DNA from: Isochrysis galbana
Taxonomy: Eukaryota; Haptophyta; Isochrysidales; Isochrysidaceae
Direction: 5' to 3'
DNA length: 64,000 nucleotides
Assembly (NCBI GenBank): GCA_018136815.1
Contig: CM030933.1
Location: 2,777,144-2,841,143, forward strand
Shown here: one piece after another, positions 1-10,091 of the stretch
Position numbering within the stretch: the first letter of the stretch is position 1
Layout: each line of letters starts with the position of its first letter
Position numbers and translations under genes: made by a program
The notes under the pieces: model-generated
Seen by the model: only the letters and a program-made list of their open reading frames with translations
Told to the model about the DNA's origin: nothing
Databases searched by the model: none

Positions 1-149
1 GCCAGGTGCCTTGCCCAATGTGCCTTGCCGTGGGCTCTCACAACCGCTCTACCGCACTTCGTCCTAGTTTGCTCTCGCCGAACTCCTCACCAGCGACCTG
101 ACTCCTCGACGCTCCCCCCTGTCAGGAGACGTTGGACGGTGTAGATGCG

Positions 150-2848
150 ATGCAATGGGAGCTCCTGCAATCTGGCTCAGCGTCCTCGATGGGACGCACG
201 GCTTCCCGACCGGCTGCCTCCACAACTATGCCCACCGCACAGCCGGCAGCGCCTCGCTCTTTCACCGCAGATGCTGGCCGCAGTGTGGGTGTCGTCCGAC
301 TTCTCTCCACAAAACACGATAAGAGTGGAATGCGCTACCAAGCCATCATGAGCAACGGGCGAAAGGCAACAGTGTCGGCGTCAAGTTGCAGCGAGCAGCT
401 CATTCACGAGTACGAGAAGGTGCACAAGCTCGAGCCCAGGTATTCCTAGCACGCCGTTTGCCCTCGCGTTAATCGCGCTCAGCACGCCATCGCCGTAGAG
501 ACGGTTGACGGCACCCGCTTAGGCCAGGCTCTGTCCTACTCGAGCGCTGTAAGAAGCCGGGTTTCTCTGCCCCCCCCCCCCCCCCCTGTAGCCTGAATGA
601 AAATTGGGTTCGCGTCTGGTTCACGAACTTCGCTGGCTATCTCGTTGGCCGAGTCACTGACAATAGCCCGGAGGCGCAGCGACTCAGCGTATTCTTTCCA
701 TGCATGCAAAAGACCCAGCAGATCGATGCGACGTCTCGGGATTGGGAGCCCGTCGAGCACGTGCAAGAGCGAGCACGCCATGATGCAACTCTATCGATGC
801 TGCGGAGCAAGCTAGAAGTTGGAGAAGTGTACACCGTCAGCCAGCTGGCTCAGCTTCACGGGGGTGTAAGGCGAGCCGCATTTTGATTCAAGCCCGGTTT
901 ATCAGGAACGCAACCAAGCCTTGTCTAGCCGCAATGAACCCAGCGCCTTGAACACTTGCCAAGTGTTGCGTCCCGGCTCCTGGCGCTGAAAAGTTGGTGT
1001 TAGTCGTTCCGAGGTAACTGTGACCGAGTCCCTCTTCAAATCGCGTGACGCTTGGTGCTCCCAAACCCCCGGTGCTCTGATAGGGACCGAAAAGAGTTCC
1101 TCAAGTGGGTGATCAGCTTGGTTGGCGTGTGGATGCCGGTTCCATGCGATGGCTCGATGCCGGCTCGGCTTGATGTTTGGAGTGCATCGTACACATTGGT
1201 GCCTTCAGACGGCGCGCCGGCTTCTGCGTGCGCATTCCGCCAGTGCAGCGCTAATAGGACCGGCGTCAGCAAGAACGGCACTGTTGCTAGTGCGGGGCAC
1301 AGCGATGAAGCGCTTCAAGTCGCAGAGCGGAATAGCAAGAACTCGTCATCAGAGGTTGATAAGGAGTACCAGGATGCTCTTGGGGCCGGAAGAGCAGCAT
1401 CGTCGACGAAAACCACGGCGAAAAGCATCGCGGCTGAGTCAATAAGTGATGGTCTTGAGTCTAGAGCGACGGCGCCGCCGCCCCCACCGAGAAATGCGCC
1501 CGACAACGGCCGCCAAGAAACCGCAGCGGAGGGGCAGGCGGCGGTGGAGGACATGAACGGCTTGGACGACGTCGAGGGTCTGGAGCCAGCGGTGAACATG
1601 CACGAGTGCGGTGGAACAAATGACCCCCTGGATCAAGAGGATATGAACCATCATCCCAACGCCGAGATGGAGGAAGTGCTGGAGGTGAATGTGGAAGCTG
1701 TTGTTTCCGATGTGGAACACGTCCCTCCCTTGGGAGAGGAAGTGTCTGCATGGCGCGTGCCCGACGGCGCATACGAGAACGCTCACACGGGTGACGAGGC
1801 ATCGATCGCTCTACCACGCGCCGGTATCACGGGCGGGGTAATGTACACAGGCCGTGAAATGCCAGAGGCCACAATGTGGGAGGTCAAGGCCAACGCATAC
1901 TTTGATCCGGCCCGGGATGTGGGAGTCCCGAGCTGCGCCAATGCGCACAACTCGTTGAGAGGTACCACCTTGAGAACAGGCGCCAGCTCGGCGGGCACAC
2001 CACCGTCACATTGTGTGGCTGGCGCCTCCGCCACAATAGTGCGAGCAGGTACAAAATCGTCGCCCCGCTCAAGCCGAACAATCGCAACGCCATCTCTTTC
2101 GTCCGGGTTGCCTGCATACGCGGCATCGGTAGCGGCCCCCGAGATCGACAACGATGACGACCACGCCTTCTTCAAGCTCCTCCTCAACTGCCCCCCCGCG
2201 CCACCTAGCGATTCGGTGCGAATTGCAGCACCCAACGGCTGGTGGGTTATCATGGACGTCGTAAATGACTCATTGATTGCCGGCTCGCCCCAAGAGCTCA
2301 ATGAGAATTTCAGGTTGCGCCAGGGTTGGCCTAAACATTTGTCGGTGCTTGAAGACGAGCATCGGGCCGAGCGGAAGGCCCTCGCTCGGGATGTCTGCTG
2401 GACTGATCCACGCGCACGCGAGCTGGCGCTCATCCTCCTGGAGGCCGAAGCGGCCTTGCCTTGGATGAGTGTAAAAGATTCATTCGCGGCTAAGGCCTAT
2501 CTTGCAGGTGTGAAAGCTTCCGGGTTGACGGCGGCGGAACGCAGCGGCATGCCTGCCGCGTGTAGACTAGCAGGCAGACTCCAGCAGCTCGAAATGAGCA
2601 TCAAACCAAAGCTGAAAAAGCTCTCCAAAAAGTCCGATTGGCTCACAAAAGTGCAAGCACACGCCGAGTGCATGAAGGGAGTGGTATTCCCAACAAATAA
2701 AAGGGGACGAGCGAGCACGCCGCCGGTATTGAGCGCACGCGATGGCGATGGAATGGCTGCTAGCACGGACCATGTCCTAGATGACTTGATTAGCATGGCA
2801 TGGGAATTGCTTTTGAATCTGGAGTGGGACAAGATGTCAACAAGATGA
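150..2848 (+). CDS. Unrecognised protein, putative three-exon gene
   Basis: I do not recognise this product. Exon 1 is open to 439, where CCC-AG is followed by a GTATTC donor. Exon 2 starts at 592 after a C-rich tract ending in CTGTAG and restores frame exactly (AG+C). It encodes a well-formed stretch (WVRVWFTNFAGYLVGRVTD) and stays open to about 863-865, where overlapping GGTGTAAGG donors occur. The third open stretch runs from about 1084 to the stop at 2848; the exact acceptor is ambiguous (AG at 1082-1083, 1093-1094 or 1102-1103). The first ATG used is at 150, but the gene may begin further upstream. Exon 3 has a long acidic, low-complexity first half with a PPPPP run and a more ordered C-terminal part rich in Leu, Lys and Glu (around 2150-2800). 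The first two exons vaguely resemble a Tudor/Agenet-like beta domain; that is inference only. Confidence 0.5.
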
Positions 2849-3139
2849 GCCCTTATACGACACGTTTTCGGCTAACATTGGCAGCTCGTCGCACGGCCAA
2901 CATGTTTCCGGCTTACATCAACGTGTTTCTAGTTGCTGACCGCTCGCTCTGGTCCGTTTACTTGGGTAATCGGGTCTCGGTCTTTGCATCAGCCTTCCCC
3001 AATGCCAATGCTCTGGTGACTTCCGCTTCCCCTCTCTCCGCCCTGTCTCCGCTCTCTCTGCGGCGCACGCGCCGCAGCCTACTCGCTCAAAGGTGCGAGC
3101 GCCCCTAGCAGTTTCCACCCCGTTCGGGCGTTTGTCGTT
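2849..3139. other. Intergenic spacer
   Basis: No credible ORF or RNA gene. It runs from the end of the upstream gene to the target-site duplication of the LINE insertion. Confidence 0.6.
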
Positions 3140-3157
3140 CGTCCAGAGGACATAGGA
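3140..3157. repeat. Target-site duplication, left copy (pair at 5021-5038)
   Basis: CGTCCAGAGGACATAGGA is repeated exactly at 5021-5038 and brackets the LINE at 3158-5020. Confidence 0.9.
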
Positions 3158-3439
3158 AAAAAAATCTTCTTAAAATTCCCCGCTACGTGTGCGGCGTGAG
3201 GCAGTGTGCTAGTGTACCTCCCTACTACCCGACCTTAACCCCTAATAACCCCCTCCCCCTTTCCCAGTTCCCTCATTTTCGGAGAAGCTGGTTTCGGGGA
3301 GGCCGCGCTCGCTGCTTCGGCCAGGAGTTGGAGAGAAGGGGGCGGGAGACTGTGGTTCGTCCTTTGTTCCGGTGCTGGCTCGGGTTATCCTCCCTTAAAT
3401 ATCTTAGGCTCCTCTTTAATAACCGCTGTGATTCCGACT

Positions 3440-4061
3440 AAGAGGTTTAGCTACCTTAGGTGATGTGTCGTAGGTCCAGACCTCTTGCCGCTTGCAAGAG
3501 GTCCTCCGACGTTCCTATGTTGAAATCCTTGTCCACCGTGTACAGCGGGCTTATCATTTTCTTTATATGTTTGTTGCTCGGGGCGTGTAACCCCATATTC
3601 TCTCGTTGTTTTTTTAGCCTCAGAAAGAAACCGACTTTTTTGCCGTTACTAGTAGGTGATATCTCGTAAGGATCGCTCTTAAGATCGACCTAACGGACCT
3701 GCCGTCCGCGTTGCCATACTGGATGTTATAGAAGTCGGTGAGGATATACCTCCACGCCAGGATACCTAAGTATCCCGAGGAGGGGTGCGGTCTATCCACT
3801 TGATAGCAGAAAAGACGTTGGGCGTTGGGCTATTTCGGATCCCGGCCTAAGGCTAATCCCCAAAAGTCCTTCTATGAATTCAAAGACGGGCTCCGTCGCG
3901 ATACATGAGGCCAGGTGAGTGGAACTCTCGGGGGCTATGCCGCAAAAGCGGCATGTTGGATCGTCGGAAAAACGGTTCGCCGTAGCTATCGCCATCTCCA
4001 CGTGGAGTAGTATTCCGCGGCGTATACGCGATCTATCCTCGTGTGGGTCTGATGCCCGCAC
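3440..4061 (-). pseudogene. LINE ORF2 C-terminal remnant with CCHC knuckle, frameshifted
   Basis: Encodes the end of a LINE polyprotein: IATANRF then C-R-F-C-G...H-L-A-S-C (C-X2-C-X8-H-X3-C), nearly identical to the copies at 28674-29858 and 42204-43016. A 7-bp tandem duplication (GTTGGGC twice, about 3821-3834) shifts the frame after IAQR, so downstream residues are read out of frame. No RT or endonuclease remains. Dead copy. Confidence 0.75.
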
Positions 4062-4323
4062 CTCGTGTATTGGTCCTTAATTAAGGCCCGGATTAACTAG
4101 TAATTGGACGTCCGTGAGCCCATGCACAGCTATAGCGCGTGAACGCGTGTTGCTATTTATAGCGCATGAGCCGGATATTTTCCTGGATATTTGGGTAGCT
4201 TGGCGGATATTTTGCGGATATTTTTGCTGGATATTTGGGTCCGATTTTTTGGATATTTCTGCCAACCCCTAGGCGTGGCATCTAGGCCTTCCAGCCTAGA
4301 GAGTAGGAATTTCATGAATGTTG

Positions 4324-4995
4324 CTACATCTTCTCACTTTTAATGTCCTTTTTGTCCTCAGCTAGCTGAGCTAGCTGAATGAAAAAAGGGGTGTCTTCGG
4401 GTTCTTCTTCCTCCTCTGGTGGAGGGGAGGCGAATGAGGTGTTGTTGTTGGGAGTCGGCATCGGGTCCGACTGTGGGTCGGCCCGCTTGCGCGACTGTGG
4501 CTGAGGCTGTTGGGCTGGTGGCTGCTGAGCTTGCCTGTGTGGCTCTTTCCCCTTGTGTCCATGCGCGGCTTGCGCATACGATTTGGGTGTAGGATTTGGT
4601 TGTTGGTTGGAGGGAGCAAAAGCTCCGAGAATTGTTTGTTGTGTCATGTGCCCGCCCCCGAGGGGTGCACTGATGGTAGGAGTTACCGCCATGGGGGTGG
4701 CAGCAGAGCTGCCACACCCCATGGGGCATGGGGAGTCCTTGAGTGTGTGGCTGCACGGCGGCGCTGGTGTTCTGAGCCTGGCTCTGGCTGTGCTGGTCTG
4801 CAGGGAACAGGGCTTTGCCTGTTCCCTGCTTCTGTGGGCCTGCTTGGGAGGCGAGGATGGCGGCGCCATCTCGACGTCGTTGTCGGGCGGTGCGGAGGCC
4901 TGCGAGCGCTTCGGCTCCGGCGGCTTGGGGCGGCCCCGTTGGGGCGTCGTGGCGGCGGGGGGCTGGGAGAGGGGAGCGGTCGGCGCGCGCTCCAT
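4324..4995 (-). CDS. LINE ORF1-like protein, Pro/Gln-rich
   Basis: A 223-residue ORF starting at the ATG just inside the 5' hairpin of the LINE at 3158-5020. It begins MERAPTAPL; the same MER(A/P) start follows the 5' hairpins at 17838 and 53449. The protein is disordered: Pro, Gln and Ala dominate, a short acidic run (EEEEEPED) lies near the end, and no zinc knuckle or RRM is visible. In LINEs, ORF1 is usually a nucleic-acid-binding chaperone, but nothing here proves that activity. The end at 4324 lies at the internal deletion, so the natural C-terminus may be missing. Confidence 0.6.
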   Translation of the reverse strand: MERAPTAPLSQPPAATTPQRGRPKPPEPKRSQASAPPDNDVEMAPPSSPPKQAHRSREQAKPCSLQTSTARARLRTPAPPCSHTLKDSPCPMGCGSSAATPMAVTPTISAPLGGGHMTQQTILGAFAPSNQQPNPTPKSYAQAAHGHKGKEPHRQAQQPPAQQPQPQSRKRADPQSDPMPTPNNNTSFASPPPEEEEEPEDTPFFIQLAQLAEDKKDIKSEKM

Positions 4996-5229
4996 CGCTG
5001 AAACTATAACAATAGTTTGTCGTCCAGAGGACATAGGAGTCTGTCTTCAATTTGTTACGGCCATGTGGAACGACTTTCGGGCCGCTAGTGTTTGCAACAC
5101 GTACCTGGGGATAGGGATAGAGTAGGCAACTACTACTAAGTTTAGCACTTGGTTGCCATGGAGCGCACCGGCGCGGCTCTTCTCCCCCCACCCCCGCCAA
5201 GGCGCTCCCCCAGTCCCCATGGACCATGA

Positions 5230-5455
5230 AAAAAAAACATTCTTCATTCTTGAAAAAGCCCGCTATGCTAGTCTGAGTACACCCTTCCCTGGGCTCTCGT
5301 GTCCATCGCCCTCGCCTCATCCATTCCCTCCTTCCCGCTCCCCCCCTCATCCCTTGTTCTTCGGTTTCGGGGGGTCGGCCTATGTGACAGCATGCATGTG
5401 CACTACCTTACTACCTTGGGCCTAGCGTTGGGAGGGGGGTGAGACGGGCCTTTTG
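5230..5455 (-). mobile_element. LINE family 2 3'-UTR fragment
   Basis: The reverse complement of about 5250-5455 (GGCCCAAGGTAGTAAGG..., CCCCCCGAAACCGAA, GGGATGAGGGGGGAGCGG) matches the 3' UTR seen on the plus strand at 55335-55440 and more distantly at 19070-19140 and 45770-45830. A plus-strand A9 run at 5229-5237 is the sense poly-T tail. This is a heavily 5'-truncated copy. Confidence 0.6.
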
Positions 5456-5524
5456 TGGTTTTTTTGCGTTCGCGGCGCATCCGTATGCGCCGCATTGTGA
5501 GGGCACAGGTACTATCTGCGCTGA

Positions 5525-5945
5525 GCCGAAAAATGATAAGCCCTCTATACACGGTGGACAAAGATTTCAACCTAGGAACATCAGAAGACTTCTTGCAAGC
5601 GGCGAGAGGTTTGGACATACGAAACATCACCTAGGGTAGCGGAACCTCTTCAGTGGAAACCTCAGCGGATATCAAATGAAGATCTCAATACGATATACAA
5701 GGTAGGGAAACCTGAGCCAAAGCAGAACAAAGGAGAAGCCAAAGTCTCCCGCCCCCTTCTCTCCAACTCCTAGCCGAAGCAGCGCGCGCGGCCTCCCCGG
5801 AACCAGCTTTTCCGCTAAAGAGAGAACTGGGGAAGGGGGGGGGGGGGGTTGACAAGGGTTAGGTTTGGGTAGTAGGGAGGTTCACTAGCACACTGCCACA
5901 CGCCGCACATGTCACATGTAGCGGGGACTTTTAAGAAGATTTTTA
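5525..5945 (+). mobile_element. LINE family 1 3' end (copy B), 5'-truncated
   Basis: Begins inside the last codons of ORF2 (compare AATGATAAGCCCTCTATACA with the same position near 29745) and continues through the complete 3' UTR, including the tract around 5740-5910 shared with 3180-3350, 29950-30120 and 41085-41250. Ends with CTTTTAAGAAGATTTTTA. I could not find a target-site duplication. It contains no intact coding sequence. Confidence 0.75.
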
Positions 5946-6618
5946 AAGAGCTCATAAACATTCCTATTTGGCTAAGTAGGTACGGGATGAGCGAGCAATC
6001 GACAAAGCTGACCACGCCGAGCTGGACAAATACATACATCGCCGCACTGGGACTTTTGCGATGGCCTGCACCTTTCCGGCCATTGCATATAAATTACATA
6101 TTTCTCCGCCTCTGGGGTGCCTAATGGCTAATGGCCACCCAGCGCACCGCCTTTATCGTTTCTTCACCTGGGTACCTGCATGTACCTGCACTGCAGCTTC
6201 ACCCATATTCCCAGCATATTCCCAGTTGCAAAATTTTCTTATTCATCAGCATTGATGCACACATCGGCAACATAACCCGAGGCATAAAAACGAGTTGATG
6301 AGCAACTTATCGCCGCCTTCGGGAGAGGAGGGCAAAGAGCCGGCCTCGGCCGTGCCTAAGCTTGTGGCCGCGATTAAGCTCGGTGCTTTCTCACTTCCGC
6401 ACGAGAAGAAGCGAAACGTCATTGATGCACTCCCGCTCCAGGATGCATGAGTGCCTTCCTGGACTGCACAGCAGCCATGGGTACACGCCCACATGCTTGC
6501 TGGCGCAAATGGCTCACAACGCCGAAACTAGGAATGATCTTCGGCACTCACAATCGGCCGATTTGAGCTGAAGACAGTCATGCCATAGAAACGCCCCTCG
6601 GCTCATTGTACCCATGTT
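5946..6618. other. Intergenic region with one small ORF
   Basis: Nothing recognisable between the LINE end and the F-box gene terminus, apart from the 50-codon ORF listed separately. Confidence 0.5.
6298..6450 (+). CDS. Small ORF, 50 codons, unknown
   Basis: ATG at 6298 to TGA at 6448-6450. The Ser/Pro/Glu-rich start gives way to a helix-like segment (VPKLVAAIKLGAFSLPHEKK). Composition is protein-like, but there is no homology I recognise. It could be a terminal exon of a gene or chance. Confidence 0.2.
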   Translation: MSNLSPPSGEEGKEPASAVPKLVAAIKLGAFSLPHEKKRNVIDALPLQDA

Positions 6619-8523
6619 CTAGTCGGCTTCACCAGTGGCATCGTCTTGTGCTGAGGGGCTGTTCCCCGCTTGGTCGCCCTCCTCCTCGTCCTCTTCGTCG
6701 TCCTCCTCGCCCTCTTCGGCATCCCCACCCGCATGCTGTGCACGCATCATCGCGGCGAGAAGCGACAAGGGTAGGCGCAATGTGCGCTGTACACCATCTG
6801 CATCTGTCACCTCGACACTCACTAGCTTACTCACCCCCTTGTCGCCATCGTCGTCATCGTCGTCCGAATCATCGGACTCGGACTCCGAGCTATCCTCTCC
6901 GCCAGTGGGCGTCAGCCTCGAGTTGGACGCGCCGGCTGGCTCGCTGAACATGCGTGGAGCGCCCTCCCACTCGTGCAACTCCGATAACGTGGCATCCTGC
7001 TCTCGAGCTGTCTGTGATGAGGAGCCGGCATGCGCTGGACCTTGCGAGGGGGTGGACATCGCTTCGGGCGGCTCAGCGAGCAAGAGCAGGTCGAACTTGG
7101 GCACAGGCCGGATGCCCATGAAGGCAGACATCTGCACCCCACCCGCAATCACTCCCGAGCACATGGTCGCGGCCGGCGTGTTAACGAGCGAGACAGGAGA
7201 GTTGCGTGGCTGGACCCGCGACCAGTGGAGAGTGCGCAGGTCGAGACGAAGATGGCGCTCGCGCTTGGGGATAGGTACATCGCCATGCCCAGAGTAGACG
7301 ATGAGGTAATGGCCATAGACGCCAGCGGCGAAGCGCATACGTGGTGCTGGCATGAACGTCCTGCGTGTGGGGGCAGCGACTGCAGCAGGTGCCTTGGCGC
7401 GCCGGGTACTCGGCTCATCGTGGCAGCGCCATCGGAAGGTCTGAAGGCACAGCACGTGAGGCTGAAAGTCCGCCAGCTCGCCCGACGAGAAAGGAAGCGT
7501 GTGCGTACTGGTGCCGCCAAGAACGACCATGGCCTCCTGGCCAGTTGCTGGGCATGCGCAGAAGGAGGCCGCTGTGTGGAGCGAGCGCCAGCACGGTACT
7601 GGACCCGAGGTGGGCACGCGTTCCCAATGCCGCGACTCGACGTCGAGGACGTACACAAAATTTACATTTTCCCGGTCAGAGATGTGCTTGAACTCGGGGT
7701 CAGAGCGAAGCGTGTCACCGCCAAAAACTGCGACTTTGGTCCCATTGGCAAACGAGACGGCGGTATGGTGCCACATTGTACCCGGTGCATCACCGTGCGC
7801 TTCGACCTCTTGCCAGCGAATGAGGGTGCCATCCAGCTTGCAAAACTCGAGGACGAGAAGCTGACGCAACCCGCCTGGGATGGGCTGGCCCCGCCGAAGG
7901 TCGTCTTCCTCATCGCTGTCTGATGAACCTCCGTCGCTGGCGCCTCCGAGCACAAGCACACATGGCATATATGGCTGCGAGGGCGGGAGTGGCATCCAGC
8001 GCGGCCTGCGGATGCCACACGAGGCGTGGCGGAGGCGCCTGGAGGGGCGGGCCGAATCTTCGGCGAGCATCGGCGTGCTCAGCTTCTGACGCTCAATGTC
8101 AATGACCTGCGCCTGGATGAAAGAAAGCTCTGAGTCGGGCCTCCAGCCACCGACGAACGCGACGAGGTGGTCAACACTCGTCGCAGTGTGCCCGGTGGCT
8201 GCGATGAGGGTGCATTCGTCGTCGTGCGGTGAGATGCGCATGCGCAGGTTGTTTGCATAGACCAGCTCGTCGCACGTCGTGGCGGCGCGCAGCAGCCGGC
8301 GATAAAAGGAAGGGTCGTCGCTTCGAGCGCCCCACGCCTCCCGGTGGATGTGGAGGAGAGGTTGGCCGAGCAGCTCGATGCACAGTTGTCTCCAGAGGAG
8401 GAGCGAAGCCGTGAGCGCGTCACGGAGGGAGGTGCAGGTTTGAGAGAGACGGAGGATGTCGCGAGGGCTGCGCAAAGCGAGTCCAATGGTCTGGGCACAC
8501 TCCTCAGGAAGTGCGGAGAGCAT
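6619..8523 (-). CDS. F-box / kelch-repeat protein
   Basis: A single-exon 634-residue protein. I chose the ATG at 8523 because everything upstream in frame is translated CT-repeat (Pro/Ser/Leu only). Residues about 1-50 look like an F-box (LPEECAQTIGLALRSPRDIL ... SLRDALTASLLLWRQLC). Residues about 85-430 contain kelch blades: VAFVGG, VLVLGG, VAVFGGD, VVLGGT and VYSGHGD each end a strand, with nearby W-x-R/V partners. The C-terminus is acidic (DDSDDDDDDGD; EEGEEDDEEDEEEGD) with a short ordered segment between. F-box/kelch proteins are substrate receptors of SCF (SKP1-cullin-F-box) ubiquitin ligases; the substrate cannot be told. A related role as a galactose-oxidase-like beta-propeller adaptor without SKP1 binding is possible. 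Confidence 0.8.
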   Translation of the reverse strand: MLSALPEECAQTIGLALRSPRDILRLSQTCTSLRDALTASLLLWRQLCIELLGQPLLHIHREAWGARSDDPSFYRRLLRAATTCDELVYANNLRMRISPHDDECTLIAATGHTATSVDHLVAFVGGWRPDSELSFIQAQVIDIERQKLSTPMLAEDSARPSRRLRHASCGIRRPRWMPLPPSQPYMPCVLVLGGASDGGSSDSDEEDDLRRGQPIPGGLRQLLVLEFCKLDGTLIRWQEVEAHGDAPGTMWHHTAVSFANGTKVAVFGGDTLRSDPEFKHISDRENVNFVYVLDVESRHWERVPTSGPVPCWRSLHTAASFCACPATGQEAMVVLGGTSTHTLPFSSGELADFQPHVLCLQTFRWRCHDEPSTRRAKAPAAVAAPTRRTFMPAPRMRFAAGVYGHYLIVYSGHGDVPIPKRERHLRLDLRTLHWSRVQPRNSPVSLVNTPAATMCSGVIAGGVQMSAFMGIRPVPKFDLLLLAEPPEAMSTPSQGPAHAGSSSQTAREQDATLSELHEWEGAPRMFSEPAGASNSRLTPTGGEDSSESESDDSDDDDDDGDKGVSKLVSVEVTDADGVQRTLRLPLSLLAAMMRAQHAGGDAEEGEEDDEEDEEEGDQAGNSPSAQDDATGEAD

Positions 8524-8529
8524 GGGCGG

Positions 8530-9225
8530 CGTGGGGTGAGGGGACAGAGGGAAAGAGGGGGCGAGGGTGAGGACGAGGGAGAAGAGGGAGAAAAGGGGGG
8601 TGGGGGAAGGGAGAGGAAGGAGGGGAGGGGAGGGGGTGGTGGGAGGGGAAGGGGGGGAAGAGCGGGGGGGAAGGGAAGGGAGAGGGCGAGGAAGAGGAAG
8701 AGAGGGGAAGGGAGGGAGAGGGCGAGGAAGAGGGGGGGGGAGGGAGAGGAGGGAGAGAGGGCTGCTGTGGTGTGCGGCCCGGGGGAGCGGAGGGGGGATG
8801 GAAGGGGCGGGGGGGGGGGGGCGGTCCGATCTCTCTCCTCTCATCTCTCTCTCTTCTCTCTATCTTCTCTCTCTCTTCTCCCTCTCTTCTCTCTCTCCTT
8901 CCCCCTTCCCCTGTCTTTCACCTACATTCTCTTTCCCGCTTCATCTCTCTCTCTCTCTCTTCTCCCTCTCTTCTCTCTCTCTTCTCTCTCTCTCCCCTGT
9001 GAAGGCCCCTCCGTTGTTCCCTCGGTCTCCACCCCGCTTACTTGATGCTCTGCGTCTCTCTTCTTCACTTAGAGAGAGGGGGGGGGGGGGAGGGAGAGAG
9101 GGAGGGAGGGAGGGGGAGAGAGGGGGAGAGAGGTGGGGGGGGGGGAGAGAGAGAGAGAGGCAGGGAGAGCAGAGAGAGAGAGGGAGAGAGAGAAAAGAGA
9201 GAGAGAGAGAGAGTTTCAAGAGACA

Positions 9226-9257
<32 letters not shown>

Positions 9258-9281
9258 AGAGAGAAGAGAGAGAGAGAGAGG

Positions 9282-9337
<56 letters not shown>

Positions 9338-9437
9338 GGAAGAGGGAGAGGGAGAGGGAGAGGAAGGGAGAGGGAGAGGGGGGGGAAATGGAGAGGGAGG
9401 GAGAGAGAGAGAGAAGAGAGAGAGAGAGGGGGGGGGG
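8530..9437. repeat. Long polypurine/polypyrimidine tract
   Basis: From 8530 to about 8820 the plus strand is almost pure G/A; from 8826 to about 9060 it is C/T (TCTC runs); from about 9070 to the gap it is (GA)n with G runs. The two arms of opposite polarity could pair as a long imperfect hairpin or form triplex DNA. It lies just upstream of the F-box gene and runs into an assembly gap. Confidence 0.95.
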
Positions 9438-9537
9438 NNNNNNNNNNNNNNNNNNNNNNNNNNNNNNNNNNNNNNNNNNNNNNNNNNNNNNNNNNNNNNN
9501 NNNNNNNNNNNNNNNNNNNNNNNNNNNNNNNNNNNNN
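9438..9537. other. Assembly gap (100 N)
   Basis: Exactly 100 N, a placeholder of unknown real length, sitting inside the (GA)n tract. Confidence 0.99.
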
Positions 9538-9735
9538 CCATAGGAGTACTTTCTATGGGAGGACTTTACTCTCTACTCCATGAAACAGTTCTCTCTAAAA
9601 AGAAGCCGCGATCTCCACAAATCTCCGTGCCCTCCTCGTCCTTCAGTATGAGACCTATTATAATTTAGCATAGAGGCTTGCTCTTCGTGCACGTGCCCGC
9701 TTCGCGAGCGTGCCCCTGTCCGCCCCTAGCTCCCC

Positions 9736-9897
9736 ATGGTGCGCGAGGGAGGCGAGACGACTCGCGATCTCGCGATGCACCTTGCGGCCGGAGACGAGAA
9801 CATCTACATGGCTAAGCGCATTGATGCCATGCGCTTGACCCGAAGGGTGGCACAGTCTCTCGTGAAGTGGGCGGGTTGGGACGTTGTGACGCTGTGA
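9736..9897 (+). CDS. Small ORF, 53 codons, unknown
   Basis: ATG at 9736 to TGA at 9895-9897. It is protein-like throughout (NIYMAKRIDAMRLTRRVAQS then KWAGW), mostly amphipathic helix with basic residues. Not recognised. It could be a small gene, or an exon of one continuing into the gap side. Confidence 0.3.
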   Translation: MVREGGETTRDLAMHLAAGDENIYMAKRIDAMRLTRRVAQSLVKWAGWDVVTL

Positions 9898-10042
9898 CCA
9901 ATTTCGCTAGTGGGGTTGTGAGAAGCGCAAGGCTTCATGCAAGGCTTAATGTGCGTCGTGAACCCAAGGCCTAGCTATGGCTAGGTGGTGTGCAAAGCAT
10001 TTGTTCTTGTTGGGGTTTTGTTTTTGTGTCGGTTACGTGACC

Positions 10043-10091
10043 GGCGGTTGAGTCGGTTACGGCGGTTGAGTCGGTTACGGCGGTTGAGTCG
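10043..10091 (+). repeat. 18-bp tandem repeat, 2.7 copies
   Basis: Unit GGCGGTTGAGTCGGTTAC repeated at 10043, 10061 and partially at 10079. Confidence 0.9.

Larger units (their letters stand above)
3158..5020 (-). mobile_element. Internally deleted LINE (family 1 copy A) with both ends and TSD
   Basis: A minus-strand non-LTR retrotransposon bounded by a perfect 18-bp target-site duplication (CGTCCAGAGGACATAGGA at 3140-3157 and 5021-5038). Sense 5' end at 5020 carries a hairpin (AACTATTGTTATAGTT) followed by the ORF1 ATG. Sense 3' end at 3158 reads TTTTAAGAAGA then T8. At 1.86 kb it is far too short for a full LINE: ORF1 is directly followed by a 240-bp AT-rich stretch (about 4080-4320, several GGATATTT repeats) and then only the C-terminal end of ORF2. 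Endonuclease and RT domains are absent, so the copy is non-autonomous. The 3' kilobase matches copies at 5525-5945, 28440-30155 and 41069-43164. Confidence 0.85.

Noticed and set aside
4510-5125. Plus-strand ORFs of 163-190 residues opposite LINE ORF1
   Set aside because: Shadow of the minus-strand ORF1; composition is Gly/Ala/Cys-rich with no domain.
9042-9668. Long Arg/Glu-rich ORFs across 8.3-9.7 kb
   Set aside because: Pure GA/CT repeat read in several frames and running through the N gap.
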